Shown here: in pieces, positions 28,229-37,783 of the stretch
Numbering within the stretch: the stretch's first letter is position 1
How the letters are laid out: every line of letters starts with the position of its first letter
NCBI RefSeq assembly: GCF_014204625.1
Contig: NZ_JACHLU010000005.1
Location: 222,273 to 286,272, forward strand
DNA length: 64,000 bases
Origin: Gillisella vitis
Lineage (GTDB): Bacteria > Pseudomonadota > Alphaproteobacteria > Rhizobiales > Rhizobiaceae
Direction: 5' to 3'
The notes under the pieces: model-generated
Told to the model about the DNA's origin: nothing
The model's input: the letters and a program-made list of their open reading frames with translations, nothing else
Database searches by the model: none
Position numbers and translations under genes: made by a program

Positions 28229-30040
28229 TTATTCACCGATCACCAGCCCCTTGGTCAACTCAAGCGCCTGACGCTCAAACAGGCCGCGATAGATGCCGCC
28301 GTTGAGGCTGATCAGGCTTGCATGGGTGCCTTCTTCGGCAATCCGGCCATGGTCGAACACCAGAAGTCGATCCAGCGAGCGCACGGTGGACAGACGGTGA
28401 GCAACAACCAGGGTGGTTCTGCCCAGCATCAGCCGCTCCATTGCCGTCTGGATCAGCATTTCCGATTCTGAATCAAGGCTGGATGTTGCCTCGTCCAGAA
28501 TGAGAATAGGCGCATCAGCCAGAAATGCTCTGGCAATGGCAATCCGCTGGCGCTCACCACCCGACAGTTTGATGCCACGTTCGCCCACCATGGTTGCATA
28601 GCCCTTCGGCAAGGCTTCAATAAAGCCGTGAGCACTGGCAAGACGGGCGGCATTTTCGATTTCAACCTGACTGGCACCCGGTCTGGCATAGGCTATGTTT
28701 TCTGCCAGAGTCCGGTGAAACAGGATAGGCTCCTGCTGCACAATGGCAATCTGCCTGCGCAACGCCGCCTGCTGTGTGCGGGAAATATCCTGCCCATCAA
28801 TGCGGATCACCCCACCGTTCACATCATGCAAACGCTGAATCAGCTTGACAAATGTGGTCTTTCCCGACCCCGAATGCCCAACCAGACCGACACGTTCGCC
28901 GGGCTTGATCGTCACCGAAAAATCCTGATAGAGCGGCGCGGTGTGACGACCATAGTGAAACGTCACACGGTCAAACTCAATCAGCCCTTCTTCAATACGG
29001 ATTGGCTTGGCACCCGGAACATCTTCAATGCCAAGCGGCTGATCATGCAGCCAGACCAGTTCCTCCATATCATTGACCGATTTTTGCAGGTTGCGGATGT
29101 GCATTCCCACTTCTCTCAGATAACCCTGCAAGATGAAAAAGGCTGTGAGAACAAAGGTAATGTCACCTGCGCTGGCGCGCCCGCTGGCCCACAGCCAAAG
29201 TGCCAGCCCCAGAACACAGCCACGCAGAATCGTCAGCAAAACCGCCTGCAAGGAACCGTTCAACGTTCCGCGAGTCCATGTCCGCCGGGTACGATCCTGC
29301 CACTTATCCACCACGCGCGTGATCCGCTCGTCCTCGCGCGTTTCTGCGCCAAATGCCTTGACAACAGCATTGCAGGTCACGGCATCGGCCAGCGCCCCGC
29401 CAAGGCGGGTATCCCAGCTGTTGGCCAGACTGGCCATGGGCGCAACATAGCCCAGCGCCATGCTGGCGGTGAAGATCAGAAACAGCACAGAGCCAACCCC
29501 GACAAGCAGGCCCATCAATGGCCAGTGCCATGCCATCAGGAGTGTCGAGCCGATCAACATGACCACAGAGGGAAAAAGCGCAACAAAAACAGTATCATTC
29601 AGCAGATCCAGCGCCCACATGCCGCGCGTTGCCTTGCGCACCGTGGAGCCTGCAAAGCTGTTGGCGTGCCAATCGCTGGAAAACCGCTGAATGCGGAAAA
29701 AGGCATCGCCCGCAATGTCGGCCATACTGCGCAACGTAAAGGCAATGATGGTGGTAAATGTTGCATGGCGCAGCACCACCGCGCCTGCTGACAGCGCCAT
29801 CAACCAGCCAAAGGCTGTGAGGGCACTGTTCCATGCCAGAGGATCACTGGCATTGCCAGTCACCACAGCATCAACCAGACGGCCCGAAAAAAGCGGAGTC
29901 AGCACATCTGCCAATGTCGAGAGCAAAACGGCACCGACCATAAACGTTGCCCGTCCGGGCTGACGTCGCCAATGAATCCAGCAAAAGCGAAAAACGCTGC
30001 TAAACGCCCCGGTGCGCCGGGAGTTTTTTCCAAAAAACAT
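28229..30040 (-). CDS. ABC exporter, fused membrane and ATP-binding domains
   Basis: A 603-residue exporter half-transporter of the MsbA/MDR type. About six membrane segments precede the ATPase domain. Walker A is GHSGSGKTT, the signature LSGGERQR, Walker B ILILDEATSS, and the H-loop VVAHRLSTV. It probably works as a homodimer; substrate unknown. I chose the ATG at 30040, with GGAA about 10 bases upstream; an upstream in-frame ATG (30103) and GTG (30109) lack a ribosome-binding site. A small ORF with a strong ribosome-binding site lies upstream in the same direction, and a 14-base palindrome CCGGCATATGCCGG sits at 30050-30063. Confidence 0.88.
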   Translation of the reverse strand: MFFGKNSRRTGAFSSVFRFCWIHWRRQPGRATFMVGAVLLSTLADVLTPLFSGRLVDAVVTGNASDPLAWNSALTAFGWLMALSAGAVVLRHATFTTIIAFTLRSMADIAGDAFFRIQRFSSDWHANSFAGSTVRKATRGMWALDLLNDTVFVALFPSVVMLIGSTLLMAWHWPLMGLLVGVGSVLFLIFTASMALGYVAPMASLANSWDTRLGGALADAVTCNAVVKAFGAETREDERITRVVDKWQDRTRRTWTRGTLNGSLQAVLLTILRGCVLGLALWLWASGRASAGDITFVLTAFFILQGYLREVGMHIRNLQKSVNDMEELVWLHDQPLGIEDVPGAKPIRIEEGLIEFDRVTFHYGRHTAPLYQDFSVTIKPGERVGLVGHSGSGKTTFVKLIQRLHDVNGGVIRIDGQDISRTQQAALRRQIAIVQQEPILFHRTLAENIAYARPGASQVEIENAARLASAHGFIEALPKGYATMVGERGIKLSGGERQRIAIARAFLADAPILILDEATSSLDSESEMLIQTAMERLMLGRTTLVVAHRLSTVRSLDRLLVFDHGRIAEEGTHASLISLNGGIYRGLFERQALELTKGLVIGE

Positions 30041-30180
30041 AGCAAAATTCCGGCATATGCCGGCCTCACGAAAGAGAGAAGGAGAAAACCGCGCGACAGA
30101 CATGCGCACGGAAGTGCTCGTTATGAGAAAAGAGAAAAGCTCAGAGCCTGAACAGCAGAGCCATCAACACACATGTGCTG

Positions 30181-30270
30181 CTATGCAGCGACACGTCGTA
30201 CGCCGCCCGGTCGGACAGCGGAAACCACATTGGCTGACGCCACGGGGAAGTTTGAAAAATATGACATCAT
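30181..30270 (-). CDS. Possible 29-residue leader peptide upstream of the ABC exporter
   Basis: A short frame starting ATG-ATG at 30270 is preceded by AGGGGAGGTTT, one of the best ribosome-binding sites in the window. The peptide starts MMSYFSNFPVASAN and ends with VRPGGVRRVAA. It matches no family I know. It ends 140 bases before the chosen exporter start, on the same strand. Such a place fits a regulatory leader peptide or a genuine small protein. The evidence is the ribosome-binding site and position only. Confidence 0.45.
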   Translation of the reverse strand: MMSYFSNFPVASANVVSAVRPGGVRRVAA

Positions 30271-30493
30271 AAACCTCCCCTGAACGTGTTGATACTGAAC
30301 AAACTGTAGCCCGTTCAAAAATGGAAGCCAAGAGCGTTTTTCACCCATTGCCAAGGTAATGCCAAACCGTGCCAATTTCGCCACAGTGATTTATCGAAAA
30401 GCTACGTTTGTATTGTAATGTGCCACCATAAGCCGCAGCTCAATCGTCGTGCCCGCTGTCAGGTGCACACAGGTTTGCGCAGAGGAAAACAGG
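30271..30493. other. Divergent promoter region
   Basis: This stretch separates the leader ORF and ABC exporter (minus) from the MscS-type gene (plus) and must hold promoters for both. I saw no clean operator palindrome. AGAGGAA at 30481-30487 is the ribosome-binding site of the MscS gene. Confidence 0.4.
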
Positions 30494-32680
30494 ATGGACG
30501 GCAACTCACAATCCACACGTCAACGGGTCATACATCTGTTATTGTTGATATTTTTTATTATGTCAGGTGCGTTTGCCTCCACCGCCATTGCCGCCGACGA
30601 TACCGTTACAATTCATATTGGCCCCAATCAGAGCAGCAGCGACATTGAAAAAGCGCTTGATGCGGCCAAACGTCTCGGCAAGCCGGTGGTGGTGGAGTGG
30701 AGTGCCGTCCCCACCACCCCATCGCAGCCAGACAGCAGCGCCATGCAAAGTGACATGATGATGTCTGCTTACAGCGACGTGCTGGAAACATTGGTGCGAG
30801 GTGGCGACATTGCTCTGACCGGATTGCATGGCCTGCCAACAGCCTTTCACAATAGCTGGATCGCCCTGTCCAAAGAGGACGCCGGGATGCAGTATGTCGG
30901 CTATACAGTCATCATTGCCATCCTTGCCGGCCTTAGCGCCGCATCGGCATTTCTGTTTGTTTTTACGCGGTTTTTGCCAAAACTGAAATCTGATCGGGCA
31001 CCGCTTGCCAAGGCTTCCATCGCAGCCCTGCGGCTGATCGGCGATCTTTGCGCCCTGGTGATTTTTGTGGCGATTGCCCGTAGCAGCATTCACTTGGCTC
31101 TGGCCTCCGGCTCATTTGCCCGCGAGGTTGCTGGCGGTCTGCTTCAAACGGTCTCCATGACGGCAACATTTGCAACGGCTGGCCGCCTTCTGTTTGCCCA
31201 CAACGGTCCATCTGGACCCTTGCTGGACATTGCCAATCCCCGTTGGCATCTTGGAATGACCATTGGTTTTGGTGCATTATCCGGCATTATCGCCGCATCT
31301 TTAAGAATCGCCGACACACGGGGTCTGGACCCGATGGCCATTGATGGCTGGCTGTTTCTCAGCTCTACCATTGTGACAATCTATAAGCTCATCTGGCTGA
31401 TCGTGGGCCGCAAGGACATTGCCCTGGCCTTTTCCGGGCGGGACGCCAATGGGTTGGCACGGGCTGCGGGTGCCGCCACCGTCTATTTCTATGCACTGTC
31501 GGCACTGTTCATCTGGCTTTTAGGGTTTCTCGTCACCGGCACAGCCCAGAATGCGACATGGTCGCGCGTTGCAGGCACAAGCCAGGTGCTTTTTGTGTTG
31601 ATGCCGATATTGGGCCGGGGTCTTTCTGCGTTTTTCCGTGTTCTGGGCACCAGACGCGCGGCACTCTCCGGGCCGGGATTTCATTCCGTCCTGCTGTGGG
31701 CCCTGCGCATTCCTTTCGCAGGTGCCTGCTGGGTTTTCGGCATACAATTCACCATTATCCTGTGGCGGCCTTTGCTCGAGGGGGCAGGGATACCCACCAC
31801 CACATGGCTTGCGCATCTTCAGCAGTTCGGCATAGCAGCCGTATGCAGTTGGTTCGTATGCAGCTTTCTGTGGAAATATTTCGATGCGGTCTCCCCGGAC
31901 AACAGCGTCAAATTGCCCGGCCATGATGACGATGCTGCCCATAAAACGGCAAGCCGCCTGTCAACCGTATTGCCGGTCATGCGCAATCTGGTTCTGAGTG
32001 CCGTGGTGTCCATTGCCGTGCTGGTGACACTGTCGTCGCTGGACGTGGATGTTGCGCCGCTGCTGGCAGGCTTTGGTGTTCTGGGGCTGGCGCTGTCATT
32101 TGGCTCACAAACCCTTGTCAAAGACGTGGTTTCCGGCGTGTTTTTTCTGGCCGAAGACGCTTTTCGCATCGGCGAATATATTGATACCGGCAAATTGAAA
32201 GGCACGGTCGAGCAAATTTCATTGCGTTCCATTCGCCTCAGGCATCAGAATGGCCCCATCCACACCATCCCCTTTGGTCAGATTGCAGCCGTCACCAATT
32301 TCAGCCGCGATTGGGGCACGGTCAAATTTGAACTTCGCTTTGACCGGGATGCAGAACTGGAGACCATTCGCCGCACCGCCAAAAAAGTTGGCCTCAGCAT
32401 GTTGGAAGATCCGGAATTTGGCCATGAATTTCTCGTGCCACTCAAGATGCAGGGTATTCAGGAGGTCAATGAAAACTCGATGGTGATCCGCTTCAAGTTC
32501 ACGTCCCGCCCCGGCAACCCCAGTATTATCAAGCGAGAAGGCATCAAACGGCTGTTAAGCGCCTTCAAGGCTGCGGGCCTTAATCTCGCCTCTAACGCGG
32601 TGTTCGTGCACAATGGGAGTGGCACTCTTGCCGATGGTGCGGCAGCAATCCCTCCCATTACCGCCGCAAACCTTCCTTGA
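30494..32680 (+). CDS. Large MscS family mechanosensitive channel (YbiO-like)
   Basis: A 728-residue membrane protein. A signal peptide is visible at the N-terminus (LLLLIFFIMSGAFASTAIAA), then a periplasmic region and about ten membrane segments. The MscS core lies in the C-terminal third: pore helix GFGVLGLALSFGSQTLVKDVVSG, given here in part, then the beta domain with IPFGQIAAVTNFSRDW. Channels of this type open under membrane tension to release solutes. Length fits the large YbiO/YnaI-like class rather than small MscS. Start ATG at 30494 with AGAGGAA upstream. Confidence 0.88.
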   Translation: MDGNSQSTRQRVIHLLLLIFFIMSGAFASTAIAADDTVTIHIGPNQSSSDIEKALDAAKRLGKPVVVEWSAVPTTPSQPDSSAMQSDMMMSAYSDVLETLVRGGDIALTGLHGLPTAFHNSWIALSKEDAGMQYVGYTVIIAILAGLSAASAFLFVFTRFLPKLKSDRAPLAKASIAALRLIGDLCALVIFVAIARSSIHLALASGSFAREVAGGLLQTVSMTATFATAGRLLFAHNGPSGPLLDIANPRWHLGMTIGFGALSGIIAASLRIADTRGLDPMAIDGWLFLSSTIVTIYKLIWLIVGRKDIALAFSGRDANGLARAAGAATVYFYALSALFIWLLGFLVTGTAQNATWSRVAGTSQVLFVLMPILGRGLSAFFRVLGTRRAALSGPGFHSVLLWALRIPFAGACWVFGIQFTIILWRPLLEGAGIPTTTWLAHLQQFGIAAVCSWFVCSFLWKYFDAVSPDNSVKLPGHDDDAAHKTASRLSTVLPVMRNLVLSAVVSIAVLVTLSSLDVDVAPLLAGFGVLGLALSFGSQTLVKDVVSGVFFLAEDAFRIGEYIDTGKLKGTVEQISLRSIRLRHQNGPIHTIPFGQIAAVTNFSRDWGTVKFELRFDRDAELETIRRTAKKVGLSMLEDPEFGHEFLVPLKMQGIQEVNENSMVIRFKFTSRPGNPSIIKREGIKRLLSAFKAAGLNLASNAVFVHNGSGTLADGAAAIPPITAANLP

Positions 32681-32958
32681 TAGGATGCTTTAAAACGTTA
32701 AATCTGCGAGATTATTCTCGCTCAAGTCATTTCAGGATTAAGGTATTATGCAGTAAAGATACACACCTTCCGATAGAAAATCCGTGATTATTTAAAAAAT
32801 ATATGAAGTAAAACAATAATACACTTTCCCGTGATCAATGTGAATATATTCGTCACGAGTGTGTAAGTTGAGTAAAAACATCAAGTCAAGAACTTGACTT
32901 GGTAACTCACCTTATCTATTCGGGAAAATAGACCAAGTGACTTTGACAGGAGACGAAA
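32681..32958 (+). promoter_or_regulatory. AT-rich promoter region of the iron importer
   Basis: This 278-base region is much richer in A and T than its surroundings. It contains AAGTCAAG-AA-CTTGACTT (32883-32900), a perfect dyad with 8-base arms 59 bases before the start codon. This is a good candidate operator for an iron regulator. AGGAGA near 32948 is the ribosome-binding site. Confidence 0.5.
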
Positions 32959-33981
32959 TTGGAAACCTCTCGTATTCGTGGCGCTAAAACTCTTGCTGTT
33001 GTTGCAGCACTTCTGGCCGCCAGCCCAGCTTCCCTTGCCCTAGCAGCGGATGGCGAGGGCATTATCGTCTACAATGCTCAGCATGAGGGCTTGACCCGTG
33101 AATGGATTGACGCCTTCACCAAGGCCACAGGCATCAAGGTTACGGTTCGTCAGGGCAGCGACATGCAGTTTGCCAATCAGCTGGTACAGGAAGGCGAAGC
33201 CTCTCCAGCCGACGTGTTCCTGACCGAAAATTCGCCTGCCATGGCTGTTGTTGACAACGCCGGGCTGTTCGCGCCCGTTGATAAAGACACGCTCGATCAG
33301 GTTCCGGCGCAGTTTCGTCCGGCCAATGGCCAATGGATTGGCATTGCTGCCCGCTCCACCGTTTTTGCCTATGACAAGACCAGGTTGACAGAAGACAAGC
33401 TGCCAAAATCCCTGCTCGATCTTGCTGATCCAGCCTGGAAAGGTCGCTGGGCGGCATCTCCTTCCGGTGCGGATTTTCAGGCCATCGTCAGCGCCTTGCT
33501 GGAGCTGAAGGGAGAAGAGGCAACAGCCAAATGGCTGAAGGCCCTGAAAGAAAATGCCAGCTTTTACAAGGGCAACAGCGTTGCCATGAAGGCCGTCAAT
33601 GCTGGTGAAGTTGAAGGCGCTGTCATCTATCACTATTACTGGTTTGGTGATCAGGCCAAGACCGGCGAAAACAGCAAGAACGTTGCCCTGCATTATTTCA
33701 AGCATCAGGATCCCGGCGCATTTGTCAGCATTTCCGGCGGCGGTATTATCAAATCGACCCAGCACATGAAGGATGCTCAGGCGTTCCTGAAATTCGTGAC
33801 CGGCAAAGAAGGTCAGGCCATTCTCAAGAACGGCACTTCCTATGAATATGCGGTTGCTACGGGGGCAGAATCCAACGCCAAACTCGTGCCTCTGAAGGAT
33901 CTTGATGCGCCAAAGGTTGAGCCAACAAAGCTGAACAACAAAAAGGTCACCGAGATGATGACAGCAGCGGGCATTCTCTAA
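32959..33981 (+). CDS. Ferric iron ABC transporter substrate-binding protein (FbpA/FutA-like)
   Basis: A 340-residue periplasmic protein of the ferric-ion binding class. A signal peptide ends at about residue 30 (ALLAASPASLALAA). The mature part begins IIVYNAQHEGL. The tyrosine cluster IYHYYWFGD near residue 216 is the iron-ligand motif of the family, and the C-terminal GGGIIKST stretch fits. The start codon is TTG at 32959 with AGGAGA upstream. It heads an operon with a permease and an ATPase. Confidence 0.92.
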   Translation: METSRIRGAKTLAVVAALLAASPASLALAADGEGIIVYNAQHEGLTREWIDAFTKATGIKVTVRQGSDMQFANQLVQEGEASPADVFLTENSPAMAVVDNAGLFAPVDKDTLDQVPAQFRPANGQWIGIAARSTVFAYDKTRLTEDKLPKSLLDLADPAWKGRWAASPSGADFQAIVSALLELKGEEATAKWLKALKENASFYKGNSVAMKAVNAGEVEGAVIYHYYWFGDQAKTGENSKNVALHYFKHQDPGAFVSISGGGIIKSTQHMKDAQAFLKFVTGKEGQAILKNGTSYEYAVATGAESNAKLVPLKDLDAPKVEPTKLNNKKVTEMMTAAGIL

Positions 33982-34044
33982 CTCCTTATTGCTCGCGCCT
34001 GAAACTATTGTCTTTTCATCAAGAAAGGCTTACGGCAGAAAACA

Positions 34045-34071
34045 GCAACCGCTTTGGTCAAAAGCGGTTGC
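34045..34071 (+). terminator. Perfect stem-loop after the iron-binding-protein gene
   Basis: GCAACCGCTTT / AAAGCGGTTGC pair over 11 bases with loop GGTCA, 63 bases after the stop and before the permease gene. It has no T tract, so partial termination or mRNA stabilisation are both possible. Confidence 0.7.
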
Positions 34072-34139
34072 AAATTTCGAGATCTGCGCAATGACATGAC
34101 AGTCAGAAAACGTAGAAAAATCAGAGCGATCAGGCAATC

Positions 34140-35735
34140 TTGCTGCAAGATGACGAACAACAGGCGCAAGGCGCGCAGACATATGCACCAAAGGCAAGGC
34201 ACTCTGGCTTGCGTGGTTGGAATGCGCATGTCGGGCTGCTTTTGATTGCCAGCATCGTTGCCCTGTTCAGTCTTGTTCCTCTCGGCTTCATTGCCTGGGT
34301 GACGGTTGATGTTGGCTGGCAAACAGTTGTCGAGCTGGTGTTTCGTGGTCGCGTTGGTGATTTGCTGATCAACACACTGCTACTGGAAAGCGCCACTGTG
34401 CCAATCACGGTGGCATTGGCTGTCAGTCTTGCATGGCTGATTGAGCGAACCAGTCTTCCCTTTCCCAATCTCTGGTCATGGCTGATGGTCACGCCGCTTG
34501 CCGTGCCCGCCTTTGTTCATAGCTATGCGTGGATTGGCGTGTCGCCCGGTATGCATGGGCTTTGGAGCGCGGTGTTCATTTCTGTCGTTGCCTATTTTCC
34601 GTTCCTCTATCTGCCGATTGCCGCCACGTTGCGACGGCTTGATCCGGCCATTGAAGATGCGGCTGCATCGTTAGGGCTTGGGCCGTGGAAGGTGTTTTTT
34701 CAGGTCATCCTGCCGCAATTGCGGCTTGCCATTCTGGGCGGAGCACTGCTGGTCGCTCTGCATTTGTTGTCAGAATACGGCCTGTTTGTCATGATCCGCT
34801 TCGATACCTTCGCAACCGCTATCGTTGATCAATTCCAGTCTGCCTATAACAGCACAGCCGCCAATATGCTCAGTGGTGTTCTGGTGGTGTGCTGCATTCT
34901 GCTGCTGTCGCTCGATAATCTTTTGCGCGGCCGTGAACGGTATGCCCGCGTCGGTTCCGGCTCGATCCGACCAATACAGCGACGCGCACTTGGATTTTAT
35001 CTGCTTCCCGCCTTGATGCTGATGGGTGCTGTGACCGTTCTGGCTCTTGGCGTGCCGATTTATACATTGATGCGCTGGCTTTACATTGGCGGAACCAGCG
35101 TGTGGCGCATGGATACGGTTGGCAATGCATTTATACAGACCATTCTTCTGGCATTGATTGGTGGGGTGTTGGCGATGTTGACGGCAGCGCCGATGGCCTG
35201 GTTGTCGGTGCGCGCACCCGGACGTTTTCAGCGACTTCTGGAAGCCTGCCATTATTATGTCGGATCACTGCCTGGGGTTGTGGTGGCGCTGGCGCTGGTG
35301 ACCATCACGGTGCGGCTGTTTTTGCCGCTTTACCAAACTTTCGCAACGCTGATTATTGCCTATATCCTGCTGTTTTTACCCCGTGCCATGGTGGGCCTGC
35401 GTGCAAGCATTGCACAGGCACCGATTGAGTTGGAACGCGCCGCCATGAGCCTTGGCAAAAGCCCGGGCAAAGCGGTCTGGCTCACCACCATGCGGCTGGC
35501 GGCTCCCGGTGCTGCGGCCAGCATTGCCCTTGTTGCCATGGGCATCACCAACGAGCTGACGGCAACGCTGATGCTTTCGCCCAACGGTGTGGAGACATTG
35601 GCCACCAAATTCTGGTCTCTCACCAGTGAAATCGATTATGTGGCGGCGGCACCGCACGCTGTGATGATGGTGATTTTATCACTGCCCCTCACGCTTTTGT
35701 TGCAATCGCAATCCAAACGTACGGCAGGCCAATGA
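34140..35735 (+). CDS. Ferric iron ABC transporter permease (FbpB-like, two-domain)
   Basis: A 531-residue inner-membrane permease with two copies of the binding-protein-dependent transport domain and about twelve membrane segments. Each half has an EAA-type loop: [22 protein letters not shown] in the first (shortened here) and [18 protein letters not shown] in the second. Length fits FbpB. No ATG is available near the beginning, so TTG at 34140 is the probable start; the ribosome-binding site is weak. Its stop overlaps the ATPase gene by 4 bases. Confidence 0.9.
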   Translation: MLQDDEQQAQGAQTYAPKARHSGLRGWNAHVGLLLIASIVALFSLVPLGFIAWVTVDVGWQTVVELVFRGRVGDLLINTLLLESATVPITVALAVSLAWLIERTSLPFPNLWSWLMVTPLAVPAFVHSYAWIGVSPGMHGLWSAVFISVVAYFPFLYLPIAATLRRLDPAIEDAAASLGLGPWKVFFQVILPQLRLAILGGALLVALHLLSEYGLFVMIRFDTFATAIVDQFQSAYNSTAANMLSGVLVVCCILLLSLDNLLRGRERYARVGSGSIRPIQRRALGFYLLPALMLMGAVTVLALGVPIYTLMRWLYIGGTSVWRMDTVGNAFIQTILLALIGGVLAMLTAAPMAWLSVRAPGRFQRLLEACHYYVGSLPGVVVALALVTITVRLFLPLYQTFATLIIAYILLFLPRAMVGLRASIAQAPIELERAAMSLGKSPGKAVWLTTMRLAAPGAAASIALVAMGITNELTATLMLSPNGVETLATKFWSLTSEIDYVAAAPHAVMMVILSLPLTLLLQSQSKRTAGQ

Positions 35736-36769
35736 CCTTTCTTGATATTCACACTGTCAGCAAACACTATGGCACAACCCACGCGCTGAATAATCTTTCG
35801 CTTGCCGTGCCTGAAGGCAGCAAAACCGCAATTGTTGGTCCCTCCGGGTCTGGAAAATCAACCTTGTTGCGGCTGATTGCCGGGTTTGAAATGCCTGATA
35901 GCGGCCAGATCACCCTGAAAAATCAATTGCAGGCCAAGGCCGGTTTTCTGGTTCCTGCCCATAAACGCGGCATCGGGCTGGTTTCGCAGGATGGCGCGCT
36001 TTTTCCCCATTTGAGCGTGGCTGACAATATCGGCTTTGGCATTGAGCGTGGAGCGCCCGACCGTGAAAAGCGTATCGCCAGTCTGGCGGAGATGGTAGAG
36101 CTGGACGCCGCTATGCTGACCCGGCGACCGCACCAACTGTCCGGTGGCCAGCAGCAGCGCGTGTCACTGGCCAGAGCACTTGCCCGTCAACCCCGACTGA
36201 TGTTGCTGGACGAGCCGTTTTCGGCACTGGATACCGGCCTTCGGGAAACCATGCGCAAAGCCGTCTCAAAACTGCTCAGCCATGCCGGAATCACCACCAT
36301 TCTTGTCACCCATGACCAAACCGAGGCCCTGTCTTTTGCAGATCAGCTGGCTGTGCTGCGCGATGGCTCTCTGGTTCAGGTCGGCACACCACGCACACTG
36401 TATGAGAGCCCGGCAGACCGGCAAACGGCACTGTTTTTAGGCGACGCTGTTCTTTTATCCGCCGATGTGTCTCACGGTGTCGCAGATTGCTGCCTCGGCA
36501 AAATCCCGGTCCAAGGGCTGTTTACTGGAAAATGCGAAATCATGCTCCGCCCGGAACAGATTTCAATCCGTCATACCCTCATCGACAACAGCCACCCGGT
36601 CAACGTAGCAGATGTGGAGTTTTCAGGCGCAACGGGAACCGTGACCTTTGCCATACCAGATGCCACCGATGCACCGTCCTGCCTGTCCATCCGGGTCTCT
36701 CGCCTTGATTTGCCAATGCCGGGCGACCTCGTTTACCTGACCGTTTCCGGTTCAGCCTACGTTCTTTAG
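35732..36769 (+). CDS. Ferric iron ABC transporter ATP-binding protein (FbpC-like)
   Basis: A 345-residue ATPase. Walker A is GPSGSGKST near residue 36, signature LSGGQQQR, Walker [12 protein letters not shown], and the H-loop [16 protein letters not shown]-type C-terminal domain follows (MLRPEQISI onward). It overlaps the permease stop by 4 bases. Its TAG stop lies within the terminus of a RIME-like repeat. Confidence 0.93.
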   Translation: MTFLDIHTVSKHYGTTHALNNLSLAVPEGSKTAIVGPSGSGKSTLLRLIAGFEMPDSGQITLKNQLQAKAGFLVPAHKRGIGLVSQDGALFPHLSVADNIGFGIERGAPDREKRIASLAEMVELDAAMLTRRPHQLSGGQQQRVSLARALARQPRLMLLDEPFSALDTGLRETMRKAVSKLLSHAGITTILVTHDQTEALSFADQLAVLRDGSLVQVGTPRTLYESPADRQTALFLGDAVLLSADVSHGVADCCLGKIPVQGLFTGKCEIMLRPEQISIRHTLIDNSHPVNVADVEFSGATGTVTFAIPDATDAPSCLSIRVSRLDLPMPGDLVYLTVSGSAYVL

Positions 36770-36818
36770 AGGTTGTCAGAGAAAACCAGATTTCACTTTT
36801 CCCTGACAAACTCTAAAA
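36764..36818. repeat. RIME-like palindromic element after the iron importer
   Basis: CTTTAGAGGTTGTCAGAGAAA and TTTTCCCTGACAAACTCTAAA form an imperfect inverted repeat. The FbpC stop codon is inside its left edge. It probably also acts as the operon's 3' hairpin. Confidence 0.75.
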
Positions 36819-37071
36819 TTACGCTGCCCAGATTTTCGTTGCCACCTTGCAACATCGGTCAGAAAATTCACAAGTGCTTCGTGCGCTCTTACGGTCGCTG
36901 CCAAGATCACTCTGGACCTATCTTGCGGAATAACATGACATTTATCGACAAGTTTCTAATCGAATTGAAATCCTCATTGAAATGCTTGTGAAAATTTCGC
37001 TTGCTGGAGAATTTCAATTGCAGATAAAAGGATGTGAACAGTCGCTCCCGCTCTGGAAGAAGGATTTTGCC
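36819..37071 (+). promoter_or_regulatory. Upstream region of the sigma factor operon
   Basis: About 250 bases with no supported gene, AT-rich near 36930-37030. It should carry the promoter of the iron-siderophore operon. I saw no clean dyad for an iron regulator. Confidence 0.35.
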
Positions 37072-37158
37072 ATGGGTAATTTGACCGAATTATCTTCCGG
37101 ATCGCACCGGCGTTTCAACTCTCTTCCACTCCCACACTGTTTTGACGTGTCGGAGTGA
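37072..37158 (+). CDS. Possible 28-residue upstream ORF before the sigma factor gene
   Basis: ATG at 37072 follows AAGGA with an 8-base spacing. The peptide begins MGNLTELSSGSHRR and ends HCFDVSE. Its stop lies 15 bases before the TTG start of the sigma gene. It could couple translation of the sigma factor or be chance. No family match is known to me. Confidence 0.3.
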   Translation: MGNLTELSSGSHRRFNSLPLPHCFDVSE

Positions 37159-37173
37159 AAGGCAGGCAGACAA

Positions 37174-37677
37174 TTGACTTGGGACATACAAAACCTGTTC
37201 CGGCATCACGCCAGGGGAATTGCGCGGTCGTTGCGCCGCAGGGGCATGGATGCTGAAACCGCGGCGGATCTCACCCAGGATACGTTCCTCAAAGTGCTGG
37301 CGTCGCCGCCATCGGCTGCCGTGACGAGTCACAATCCGAAAGCTTATCTGTATCAGGCCGCCCGTAATCTCGGCATCGACCATCATCGACACGAGCGACT
37401 TTTCGTTCGTGCGGACCTCTCCGATGAAGATTTCGCCGCAATTGCTGATCCCGCGCCCTCGGTGGAAACTCTGGTTTACGACCGGCAGAAACTCAAGCTG
37501 GTCGAGGCGGCGCTGGCGGAGCTGCCGCGCCGTGTGCGGGAAGCCTTTGAACTGCACCGCATGGGGGAACTCACCATTGCCGAAGTCGCCAAACGGCTGG
37601 ACATGTCGACAACCCGGACCTGGGTGTTGATCCGCGACGCTTACGAGCACATCGAAGACCGGCTGAACGGCCTTTGA
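37174..37677 (+). CDS. ECF sigma factor, FecI-like
   Basis: A 167-residue extracytoplasmic-function sigma factor. Region 2 is seen in ADLTQDTFLKVL and KAYLYQAARNLGIDHHR; region 4 in LPRRVREAFELHRMGELTIAEVAKRLDM (given in part) with the helix-turn-helix. In FecI systems the factor is released when the TonB receptor binds a ferric siderophore. The following FecR-type and TonB receptor genes support this. The start codon appears to be TTG at 37174 with AAAGGCAGG upstream. Confidence 0.9.
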   Translation: MTWDIQNLFRHHARGIARSLRRRGMDAETAADLTQDTFLKVLASPPSAAVTSHNPKAYLYQAARNLGIDHHRHERLFVRADLSDEDFAAIADPAPSVETLVYDRQKLKLVEAALAELPRRVREAFELHRMGELTIAEVAKRLDMSTTRTWVLIRDAYEHIEDRLNGL

Positions 37678-37783
37678 GAAACATGTCGATGCTACGGAAA
37701 TTCCATGTCTGTCATCCGTATAAAGCAATAGAGGCAATGTTCGCCAACCCATCATGCGGGTGGCACGCCTGAAGAGGAGCGGC

